From Symsagittifera roscoffensis (Eukaryota > Xenacoelomorpha > Acoela > Convolutidae), in contig NC_087067.1 of assembly GCF_963678635.1 (NCBI RefSeq), forward strand, positions 4,537,072 to 4,597,071: a DNA stretch of 60,000 nt. Direction: 5' to 3'. Made by a program: the position numbers and the translations under genes. Shown one piece after another: positions 46,080-57,100 of the stretch (position 1 is its first letter; each line of letters opens with the position of its first letter). Below the pieces are notes generated by a model. That model was not told the origin of the DNA. It ran no database searches and saw only the letters and a program-made list of their open reading frames with translations.

Positions 46080-46880
46080 AACTTTACCGATGGTTATAAC
46101 CGCAGAACGTGATAGGTCAGTAAAAGTAGCTCTAAATTTTACGCCTTCAAAAAAACAAATCTATCGGAATCTATCGTTTATTTTAATGTTAAAATTATCG
46201 CGACCCGGGGTCCCAAAGAACGTGTTAAGATTTACGAAAAAGATTTACGAAACGTGTTAAGAGTACTTGACGAAATCAAGGCCGCTGCGAAAAAAAATAA
46301 AGGCACTTTCCCAACCTTTTTTGCAAAAAAAATCCAATACTTGAGGTTTCAGCCCTCATATGAAGACTTTGTGCCAGTCGAGAGAAGAGTTGAATCTTTT
46401 GTGAAGATGAAACAACCTGAAAAAAGAAAAGATATTAGATCTCTGATTGGATCAATTAACGAACTCATAAGATTTATCTCGACTTTAGCTGCCACCACAG
46501 AACCGCTTAGTAACCTAATGAAAAATATTCACAATTCGAATGTGGAACGCATATAATACAGCGTAATACAGCGTTTGCAGAACTTAAAAAATAGTCAGCG
46601 ACTTCGTTAAATTCATCTTTTTGATGTGAACAAAGGAAACTCGTGTCAAGTGTGACCTATCTAAACACGGCCTAGGTGCGGCCCTAGAATAACTACATAT
46701 CGATGGATGGAAACCCGTGTCTTATGAATCCAGATTTTTAAACGAGGCGGAATTAATTACAGCATAAAGGAGTTAGAGTCTCATTGGCGGTATGGGCAGT
46801 TAACCATTACCAAAATTATTTTTCTGGCATGTTAGGCCATATAGGCCGTTTCAAGGCATGTTAGGCCATATAGCCTTAGT
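46080..46880 (+). pseudogene. Gypsy element 3 RT C-terminus and RNase H relic
   Basis: The frame 46254-46556 reads DIRSLIGSINELIRFISTLA then TTEPLSNLMKN, the RT thumb/connection motif (LRSFLGxxNYYRRFI...PLT.LLKK). Broken frames follow with CDLSKHGLGAALE (TDASxxGLGAVLxQ of RNase H) and WKPVSYESRFLNEAE (PVAYxSRxLxxAE). The catalytic YxDD segment is deleted. Confidence 0.75.
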
Positions 46881-47720
46881 GTCGTATTTCTAATAAGAAA
46901 AGAATACACAACTACACAAACACGTTTGGTAAGATAGGTACATGAATTGTTGCCATTCGACTACGAAAAAGAACACTTCCCGGAGAAGCACATGAGCTTG
47001 ATGACTATTTATCTCTGCGCCAATTGGGAACGGCCCAGAGAGCGTCTCAGCTGGACAATACAATTGTGGTAGTGCAAATTACAGCTGTGAAACGGCTGCT
47101 AAAAAAAACCGTCTGCTATTGAGAACGTCAGCAAAATGGAAAGCCAAAATGACAGACTAGTGAGAACAGAACCCGAATTACGGAATCAGATAGAATGGGC
47201 AGAGGGAAAACTAATTGACACGTTTCGAAAGTATCAATTGATCAAAGTTTGTACTGCAAATCACAAAAGAGCAGGCCACTCTCGAAACTGTGATTTGATT
47301 AATCCGTTACGGATGAGCAAAAATCAAACCAATAAAACAAATCATTCGGAAAATAATCAGAGGCAGGATGCCCGGAAATTTACGACGAGGGCAGATATAA
47401 ACAGGGGATAGCAGATTTGGTCAAAATTACTAGCGACTCTAGCGGAACGATGGCGACGCACGACCCAGATATACCCGACCAATTTTCCGCTATTGGCATG
47501 ACAGAGGAAGATCAGCACCAGATCCTCGAAGAACTTGAGAGTTTAGTTATCTCAAGAACTTGCCCCGCAAGAGAGGAAAACGGTGGTTACTCGAAAAACC
47601 TCGAAGTACCAGAAGGTACTACGACTATAGACTAAAACGAAGCTTTATAAACTTGATGAAACAAATGCAGTTAAATTGATTGAAAGTAGAAGAAGGTTTT
47701 GATTTAATAGACGGGGGGAT

Positions 47721-47885
47721 TGTAGTGGAGTTTGTGTAAAACATTTTTATTTTATGCCATTACGCGACCAATTAACATAGTCAAAGTCATCGATGTAGTT
47801 AGCGTTAAGATGACGAATTCAAGTTGATTCTTCTATGTTTTGATACTAAGCTACGTTGTTATGTGACCACGAGATCACTTCCACA
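47721..47885 (+). repeat. 3' LTR of element 3
   Basis: Starts TGTAGTGGAG right after the polypurine tract and ends CCACA at 47885 by comparison with the 5' LTR end CCGCA (44605). Confidence 0.6.
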
Positions 47886-50675
47886 AGACCAAGGCCCCTT
47901 TTTTATCCAGAGGCGTTTCGACGCCAACAATACTTATATTTATATCATTTTGGTTAACAAAAGAATTGAAACTTTTAACGAAATAAACAAAATAATCGAG
48001 AACGTGGTTTTTTTGAAGTTGTGAAAGTATATAAATACACTCAGCAAGACAGACTGAATAAAAAAAATAAACTTAATTCAAGCTGTTAGAATGAAAAAGA
48101 AGGTGGCTATTGACGAGTAGAAAAATAAACATTTGTTTTGTGCGTAAACAGTAAGCACCTACAAGTATGGAAATGGCTTCTTTGTAAGGTTTCATTTTCA
48201 TCAATTTCCCATTGATTTCTACAGATATGAAAATCGACTGTTTTTTCCTTACAGTAACTTTTTAAAACTTATTGATATGTAATGGATTTTTGTTTCATTT
48301 GAATAAGTGTTTGATCAAACTGAGTCTTTGATTTGGGCATTTTTGGTTACAAAATCATGGTTTGAGTTACAAGTATTGGTTATTTTTTCGTTATATACAC
48401 AGTAGATTTTTCTGTGACTTCGATCAATGGTTGACTTTTAGTTAGACAAGCAAAATTGGTGTATTTTGGTAATTATTGAATGTATTAACTGTACTTTAAG
48501 ATGTCTCAAAGAATTTTGTTCATATTTGGTTGTGATTTAAATCTCAATTTTCTATACTCCTAATTCAAATTTTAAATTGCTTTAGTTTTCTTCTTCTAAC
48601 TTATCATTTAAATGAAGATTAGCGCCACAAATAGTAAGAAAATAATTTTCAGGAAATTCTATTTTGTCGCATCTGCTACGTGTTCATAGAAAACAGGAAC
48701 TTTTGCGATGATAATTATCCAAAGCTACCTTTTTTGGAATCTTAAAACATCAAGAACTTCATGAAAACATTCACAATTAATACTTTTGAAAGTTTTCAGT
48801 TCATGGTTTTGATATCGGCCGATATCGGTAGGCAAAACCCTCGGTAGTTTTGTCAACATCACAAGCCCTGTACTTTGTATGCAGAAAAATTTGATCGTCA
48901 TAAAACCAGTTATGTTGTGTCAGACCTTCCTGGATACTTTATCCGACCATTAAAAAAAGGGAACACCTTTGTATTCCAGTGTTTTAGTTTTTTTGCTTTC
49001 CAGGCAAAAATCATGTATCTCAAACTATCATCGCAATGGGTCCAATGATTCATCAATTTATATCGGGATTCAAGCAAATTTAAAAAAATGTTTCAAAAAA
49101 TCTCAGTACCGAGAAGGACATGTTTGAATATTTTAGTTTTGAGACAAAGTTTGAGCTAATGAAGCAAGCTAGCAGCCCTACAATAACTAATTATTCTTAA
49201 TTTAGGCCATGAAAATTTATTTTCTCAATTAGAGTTTGTTTTTGGAGCTTTTGGTGCCATCTTGGAAATCGAAAACTTCAAAATTTCTGAAAAAAACCTT
49301 TGAAAAAAATTGGAAGTTTCTTTTTCATGATTTCGTTTCAGTTTACTGGAAATTTTTTGCAAGAAGTTTTGTCACTTTTTGCCTACTTTTTTATGACTGC
49401 TGAACATGCCAAAGTTTCGTTCAGATTTTTTTATCACACCTCTTTATTCAGATCGTTTCATCAGATCTTTTTACTTGCACAGTAGTCGGCTCTCCTTGTT
49501 GTGATTGATTTTGTTGTTTGCCGCTGATGCTTTTCTTTTAATGTTGATTTAATTCAAAGCTCACTTTTTGCAAAGAATATGTTTCTATAGTTCCAATTGT
49601 GTGTTTTTTCACATGTGATTACTCCCCTTTTACAGAACTTGAGCAATATAGTTTTTTCTTATGATAACCAAGCTTAATTGGCGTTTTTTTTGTAATTTTT
49701 GAAAAACCTCCCAGGTCGACCTTCATAAAATTAAAATGCTAATTATAAATTTTTAATATGGTTTGTATGACTGACGCTTCTCACTTTTTCTGTGGCAAGA
49801 CTAAAAATTTTGCATCAAGGTTTTTGAAACTTCATTTTGCCTCAAGGTTTTTGCAACTTCATTTTGCCTCAAGGTGTATGGTTAATGATTGATTCAATTT
49901 TTTTTAAAATTTTTTTACCGTTTTTTTTGTGTATGTGTTAGTATTGTCTGAAGCAAAACAACTGATTGGGGGCTCAGATATTTTGCCAAACAGCTGAAGT
50001 TAACTGCTGTAAATTAGTCTGAAAACTAAAAAAAAACCATGAACAAGTGGACCAGCTTTTCTCGACTCCAAAAGTTTTTCAATATTTGAAAACGGGCCGT
50101 GCTGGCTTAATGGTGTTCTCCCAAACGATTACAGTTTGCTTTTGTAAATTTTTATAAATAACTCTGTAACTAGTTATCTTTTGGAAACAATTTATTAATA
50201 TATTAATTTCAATCTGATTCCAATCTAAACCCCCGTAGAATTTTTTAACCAGTTACAAAAAAATGCGTGGAAAAAACCCACGCTGTTGCGTAATTATTTC
50301 GCACTCAATGAGATTTATCTCAACTTAAAAAGAAACTAAAAAACTTGCAAGTGAAATTTTTCCGCCTAGTTTAGAGAAAAAATACTAGTCATAGAATTCC
50401 GTATAATTATCCGAAGATATGAAGTGTATGAACCAGTTTATAGAAACTATATGAGTCAATAAATGAGCTCTACTAACAATTTGGTAAATTTGAGTTCTCT
50501 GAAACAATATTAATTCAGTTTAAACAAAACGTTCCTGTGCAAAACGGTGATTGATTCAAGATTGGCCGCTGATTAGTTTTACTGTTTTAATGCTAGGTCC
50601 GACTCAACAATAAATGAATTTGCGCAACATCCTCTCAAAGCGGGAAAAAAACTTACTCGCATTTCAATTTGTAAA
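47886..50675. other. Intergenic, no gene seen
   Basis: AT-rich, no exon-like stretch. Details: a palindromic GATATCGGCCGATATCGG near 48812, with a CAGGGCTTGTGATG-like end on the minus strand at about 48860-48873 that could be one terminus of a DNA transposon. Also three ~28-bp direct repeats around 49805-49875 (TTTTGCCTCAAGGTTTTTG type). Confidence 0.45.
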
Positions 50676-50681
50676 TTTATT
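50676..50681 (-). terminator. Polyadenylation signal candidate for the ABCB6-like gene
   Basis: AATAAA on the minus strand, 120 bp after the stop codon. Confidence 0.5.
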
Positions 50682-50800
50682 AGAAACTAAACATCTCTGG
50701 GAATCATGCAAAATCTACGACGAAGATACAAATTTTTACAAGCTGTCGTCAGAATTATATCTTTTTGATGTTTTCGAATAAGACAAGCGAAGTTGATTAA

Positions 50801-51106
50801 TCATAACATAGAATCCTCAGAATCTCCACGAGCTTTAATTTCGCTGTCAACCATGGCTTGTTGGTTCCACATCTCGGAATAAACACTTCCAGGAGTGTCT
50901 ATCAGTTCCTGATGGGTTCCTCTCTCAACTATGACCCCGTCCTTGAGGACCATGATCATGTCCGCATTGACCACAGTGGACAGTCTGTGGGCCACTACCA
51001 GAGTGGTCCTGTCTTTGCTGACGTCATCGAGCGCACCCTGGATATTTCTTTCTGTCTGAGTGTCCAGGGCAGAAGTTGCCTCGTCCAACATAATTATTCT
51101 GGGTGC
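50801..51106 (-). CDS. ABCB6-like terminal exon: Walker B, D-loop, H-loop
   Basis: The acceptor is AATTCTAG/GCACCC. It encodes [29 protein letters not shown] and an acidic tail to TGA at 50801. Confidence 0.92.
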   Translation of the reverse strand, partial: APRIIMLDEATSALDTQTERNIQGALDDVSKDRTTLVVAHRLSTVVNADMIMVLKDGVIVERGTHQELIDTPGSVYSEMWNQQAMVDSEIKARGDSEDSML

Positions 51107-54100
51107 CTAGAATTCACATTAGCTTGTAAATATACGCAAAGACTATAATAAAAAAGATACTAAATTTTCTTTTTCATGTTACCATTAATGTCATTTGTAA
51201 TCAAGATTTGCTAAGCCCTAGAACCTCGCTCTATAGTGGTTATTTAAACAAGTTTTGTGCAAAACTAATTTTTCTAACAATGTTTTAAACTACTTTAATC
51301 AGGCAAACGGCAAACCCTTGTTAAATTAAATTTCACTGCAAGTACATGGTACGCACTTCAAATCTCGAGGAATTTGAACTCATGTTTTCAATCAGAGGGT
51401 CCCAATTTTGTCCTTTTTCTACTGTGAACATTTCAATCATGTCATAGAATGTTATCTGACCTTGAGAACAGTCCTGGCGATTGCCACCCGCTGTTTTTCT
51501 CCCCCACTCAGCTTCTGACCCCTCTCGCCAACTTTAGTCTCATACCCGTCCGGGAATGTCTGGATCCTGTCGTGGATGTCGGCCCTTTCAGCAGCTGCTT
51601 TCATTTCGTCTTCGTCTGCGTCTGGCCTTCCGTAGTGGATGTTATACCTCAAAACAGAAAAAGAATTATGCAGTCCAGAGCGATAATTCGTAACAGGCGA
51701 CAATTTGTAGCAACAGATTACGCGGTTAATATTGGTTCGCTAGTACAATACAACCCTTGTCGCATCTAAGCGCAACAGAGGAAGTCGGATCTAATGCCTT
51801 GTTACGAATTGCTGTCTGTATTCAATTGTCATACAATCATATTTATACTTATACAACCATAATTGGATTACAAAGTACAAAAAACTTTATGTTACGTTAC
51901 TCTTATATAAGGCGATTTTTGTGAAGAGCCATTTGCCCTATTGGACACTGGTAAAAACTGCCACAAATTATAAGAAAAACTTCAGACATTTACAATAATG
52001 ACGGCGCAAATTACTTGCATTTTCATGGTACAGTTTCAAGCTTACTTGCACCCAAAATTTTCGAGTTGCCTTTTAAATGATTTTGTATCTCAGAAGTTGA
52101 TTCGAATTTATACTTGTAAATGTGGTAGTACAGACTTACAATAAGTGCAAGGTTTTTTGAGGTACTTTTCAAGTCATTTAAGCATAAGTTTCATTCAAAA
52201 CTTTATTGAAGTTTGCAACTCTGCGCGCAACAAGAGAGTCGAACTTGTGACCTGATGTCTGGAAGTCTGGTGCTTTAACCACTCGGCCATTTCTACCACT
52301 CACCCGATGGTATCACTGAATAGAACAGTGTCTTGGGGCACGACGCCGATGCTCTTGCGGAGACTGTGCTGGGTCACTTTTGTGATGTCCTGTCCGTCTA
52401 TTGAAATGCACCCCCCTTGGATGTCGTAGAAACGGAACACCAGACGGATCAAAGTACTCTTCCCGGACCCGGAAGGCCCCACCACCGCGACCGTCTTTCC
52501 CGCTGGAACCTGTAATTTGTGGATGAAGTTTCACAAACTGCTCTTAACTTTGTCGCTTATCATTGCGATCATTGACAAGGGTAACAATTAGATTTTCTTC
52601 TTGGTCTGTAGATCCTTGGAACATTGGCGTATTATCATTTGAATCCTTATAAGAAGAATGCTTTATTCTAAGAACTTTTGGAGCATCAAATGATAAAACT
52701 TTCCGTTCGGTCAGCTTGTCGCCGACATAATTTAGGATACGGAGCTCTTACCACGTTCAAAATTCCTAGCATACAGATTTTCACCCTAAGAATAACATTG
52801 TAAGCCATACACGGGCGGATCTAGTTTTTTGAGGGGACAAAGCGCATTTTCAAAAAAATTTTTTAAAAAAATAGACAAATTTTTTTAAAAAAAATTTCTG
52901 TCGACCTATTATTTAACGTATTTTTTTTCCAGTATTTCGAAGATATTAAGTGAGTATATACATACTTCCGTTGGATTTGTTTTTCAGACTATCTACGATC
53001 AGAATAATAAATTTCAACAGAACATTTTAATATCTCAATTAGGATAACGACTTCCCGAGATCTAATGTAAAAACAATTTACCTGATATCATTTTTGGTAA
53101 GTTCTGAGGGTTTGAAAATTGCTAATTGGCCAAATCTGGACATATTTATGCAAGTTTTTGAGGATTTATCTATTATGATAATAGTGTAAGCGCAGATTGT
53201 TTATGATGATTTATCCTGCTCTCAAAATCGTTCCGAAATGATTTGAGACATTTAATTAGTTAATTCAAGTCATTGGTCACAAAATTCAATATACGTCTCA
53301 AATTGTAACAATTATTATTTCATATTAGAAAACAAACAAATAAATCAGAATTGTAAAAAATTGTTTTTACCTTTGCGATAAGCAAGCGTTATCAAATTGG
53401 AACTTCGTACTTTTTTTAAGTAACCAACTTCTTTAACAAAATTGTTGAATCACTTCTTCAGATTTTTTGTCAACTCTGTTGAATTTCCAATCAACATAAA
53501 TTGTTTGAGTATAATCGCATTTAAAATACTTACAATTTTTGTATCCTATAGGTAAATTTGACCACTCGAAATTTGTCAAGTTTCAGTTTTTTGTCCACTA
53601 GAAACCCGCAATGAGGTTCTATGGATATTAATTGATTATAATCGATCTTCATGGTCTGTCTGAATTCTAAAAAAAAACACAAAATTCTAAAAAAAATCGA
53701 CTGTAAAACAAATAAAACATAAATCATCTCAATCCATTATAATGGATTATAATGGATTATAATGGATAATAATACATTATAATAAGTTATTATGAGTAAG
53801 AGCTTGGTTTTCTAAAACCAATTTTGCAATTGCTAACTTGTAGTTTACATTTGGTTACAGCAAAAACTTGTATTATTTTCTGATTGACTTATTTCTACTT
53901 GTCTCCCCTTTCTCCTAAATAACTTACACTAACTCCCACCATTCTTTTTTTTACTTACCACCACCTCTTTTCGCCACCACTTACCCCTTACTTACAATTA
54001 CCGTAAAATTCGTGAAAAATATCTACGTGTGGTGGAGGGGTGGTAGGTGAGGTTAGGTTAACGAGCTACGAGGGGATAACTACGGGTTAGGTGGGGGTTA

Positions 54101-57100
54101 GGTGGGGATTAGGGTAGGCGGGTGGCGTATATGGGGCTGGGTAGTTGGGAGTGAGGACAGTTGGGGGCTAGGTGGGGGGGGGGGGTAGGTGGGTTTGGGT
54201 AGGTGGGTGGGGGTAGGTGGGTGGGGGTAGGTGGGTGGGGTAAGTGGGGTGGGCTATGTGGGAGGGGTGGGAGGGTTAGGTTGGGTCTTAGGTGGTGCTG
54301 AGGGTAGGCGGGATGTAGGTGGCGTGGGTAAGTAGGTTAGGGGTTTTGGGAGGGAGATTGAGGGTAGGTGCAAGCTTAAAGTTTCATAAAATTTAACTAA
54401 AAGTGAGTAGTTTCAGAAAAAGCTGCAAGCTATGCAGAAAAATTGTAACCAAAATTTATAGAGATGATAATCCAATGTTTTTCATTATAATCGGTTGCCT
54501 GGTCATAAAGTGTAATTATAAAAGATTATAATGCCAACCTTTTTGACCATGAAAATCGATTATAATCGATTTTTGTCCATGGAACCTCAGTGCGGGAAGG
54601 CTTGCTTCAATCAAACGGTTTTTCGGTTTATAAAATATCGACTATATTACCTCGTTTTTTATACTTTCAAGGACAAAAAACAGTTTTCTATGCGCGTGTG
54701 TGTGCTTCCAATTGAACTTAAATTTTTCGAAATTTAAAATGTATCAACGGTTATGATTCTAATGATATTTTGTTGCCTCAACGAGTGCCTTCGTAAGTAT
54801 TATTGGCTTCCTTTTTTGCAATTTAATACTGAGTGTACTAGGTTGTTCAATTTTTTGAAATATTTCTGACACATTGAACTTCATTTAATTCCAATTGAGC
54901 TCAGCTTTTTGGTAAATGAAGAGATTTAATTTTTCGACGATTTAGCAAACTAGTTTCTTGATTTAGTGGTTTATCTCAGGTTCAATCAGCTAGCTGACCT
55001 TGATATATCTGTGCTGTAATGCAACTACATCTTTGTGTTCATCAAAATTTTACCTGCAAAAGCTTTTCAGTACTTTTTAATTGGCAGTAAAAACATTTGC
55101 GACTAGTGCTTTGCAATTATCATATTTAAATTCAATTTCAAGTTTAAGAATATTTTCCTGTGCTATTAGACACCGACAGTTATAATATGGAATCATAATA
55201 TGAAATATTGGCTAATTATAAGGTAAAAATTCATAATAAAACAAGATAGCTTGTTACTGTGCAAGTAACCCAGAATGTTTAGAACATAGTCTGAAAAAAT
55301 TACAAAAAAGTTTTCTCCAAATTACCAACGTTTTTTTCGGCGTGGTGTAATAAAAGGAGCTAAAAAAATTGAAAATTAGGTTTATTTGACAGCCACACTA
55401 AAAGCAGCAACATGAAAAACAATTTTTGAAGAAAATTTTTCAGAAAAACGAAAAAAATCAAAAAAAATATTCGAAAGTTTTTCAAGTTTTTTCAAACATT
55501 GCAGTTTTCGAATAAAACTAAGTTTATATGTTTTGAATTAAGCTTTTGTAAGCTTTTAAGCAATTTAAATTTGAATACTTGCTCGCTGTATTCGCTCGAA
55601 TTAAGACGAAAAATCAAAAATTTCAAACCGGTTTTCCTCGACACTGGGAAAATTTTTTCATGTGGTTCGAATCACGACTGTAAGGGCTCTAATATGATAT
55701 ATCTCTCAACCCAGTCCGATGATTAATTGTGGTACCTAATTTTGCGTGGAAAAATTAAAAAAAGCCAAAATAGACCCGCCTACAAAGTTCCTCACCTTCT
55801 TCAATGGTCGGAACAAAAGTTGGTCCTTTATAGAAGTGTATCTTTTTTTCAAGGTACCATATGGGTGGATAATCAACAAAACAATTAGCCTGAAAAAATT
55901 ACAAAAAAGTTTTCTCCAAATTACCAACGTTTTTTTTCGGCGTGGTGTAAAAGAAGGAGCTGAAAAAAAATTGAAAGTTAGGTTTATTTGACAGCCACAC
56001 TAAAAGCAGCAACATGAAAAACAATTTTTGAAGAAAATTTTCAGAAAAACGAAAAAAATCAAAAAAAAAAATATTCGAAAGTTTTCAAGTTTTTTCAAAC
56101 ATTGCAGTTTTCGAATAAAACTAAGTTTATATGTTTTGAATTAAGCTATTGCAAGCTTTTAAGCAATTTAAATTTGAATACTTGCTCGCTGTATTCGCTC
56201 GAATTAAGAAGAAAAATCAAAAATTTCAAACCGGTTTTCATGTGGTTCGAATCACGACTGTAAGGGTTCTAATATGATATATCTCTCAACCCAGTCCGAT
56301 GATCAATTGTGGTACCTAATTTTGCATGTAAAACAAAAAAAGCCAAAATAGACCCGCTTACAAAGTTCCTCGCCTTTTTCAATGGTCGGAACAAAAGTTG
56401 GTCCTTTAAAAAAGTGTATTTTTTTTCAAGGTATCATTTGGGTGGATACTCAACAAGATCCTTAACATGTCCAATGATGCGTTTTGGGTGCGAAGGAGAG
56501 ATGATCTGACCTTGAAAGAGACATTTTTGAGGATTGGCTGGTCTGGTCTGTAGTGGAAAGTGACGTCATCAAACTCTATTTCTCCTCCTTCGATATTCAA
56601 TACTTCACATCCGTCACGATCAGTGACTTCCACCTAAAACCATAGGTTCGAATCCCGACAGTAAATCTATTTTGTACAGGAATGAGGTGTAATATACATA
56701 GGCGAAGGACCAAATGGGCGAAAACAAACATCAGTCAATCATATTTCAGTATTCCAAAATTTGGAACGAAAGTGCGAAAATCTCAAAGAAATTAAACATT
56801 TACATGGACTTAAAATTATTATTATTAGCCGAATGTAAAAACGGCAGAAACATGCAAATTTTTCAAATTGTCATCAAAGGTTTCGTTATAAAAGAAGGAA
56901 AAAATTGCTTCATTTAATTCCTTTTAGTTGAACGGCAATTGATTCTTTTTATTAAGTGACTTTCGACTGTTTTTGTTTTCGAGTCTCTCCCATAAGTTTT
57001 TTACTCATTCGGTCCTTCGCCCATGAGAATAACCCCCAAAATTGAATCTTAAATCTGTCACGTATTCTGGTAAACTAAAAATTTAATATGAAAATTCCTT

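Larger units (their letters stand above)
44507..47885 (+). mobile_element. Decayed Ty3/gypsy element 3
   Basis: 5' LTR remnant to 44605, primer-binding-site-like TGGCGCAGTCACAATTAG at 44606, gag and pol relics, polypurine tract ACGGGGGGAT at 47711-47720 and 3' LTR 47721-47885. The two LTRs share TGATTCT, then TTTTG(G/A)TACTAAG and GTGACCACGAGATCA, but differ by many changes, so the element is old. The length of about 3.4 kb is far below a full element. Integrase is not recognisable. Between 46870 and 47700 two open frames (47136-47411, 47417-47635) have no recognised domain. Confidence 0.75.

Noticed and set aside
48795-48875. Second hAT-like element from a palindrome and a CAGGGCTTG-like end
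   Set aside because: Only one possible end was found, with no matching opposite terminus and no target-site duplication.
52261-52303. Continuation of the ABCB6-like exon past 52304
   Set aside because: The donor GG/GTGAGT fits the phase of the next exon exactly, and the sequence beyond is tRNA-like.
56640-56665. tRNA gene suggested by GGTTCGAATCCCGACAG
   Set aside because: The upstream half would be the ABCB6 exon and there is no A box or acceptor stem. At most it is a SINE fragment.
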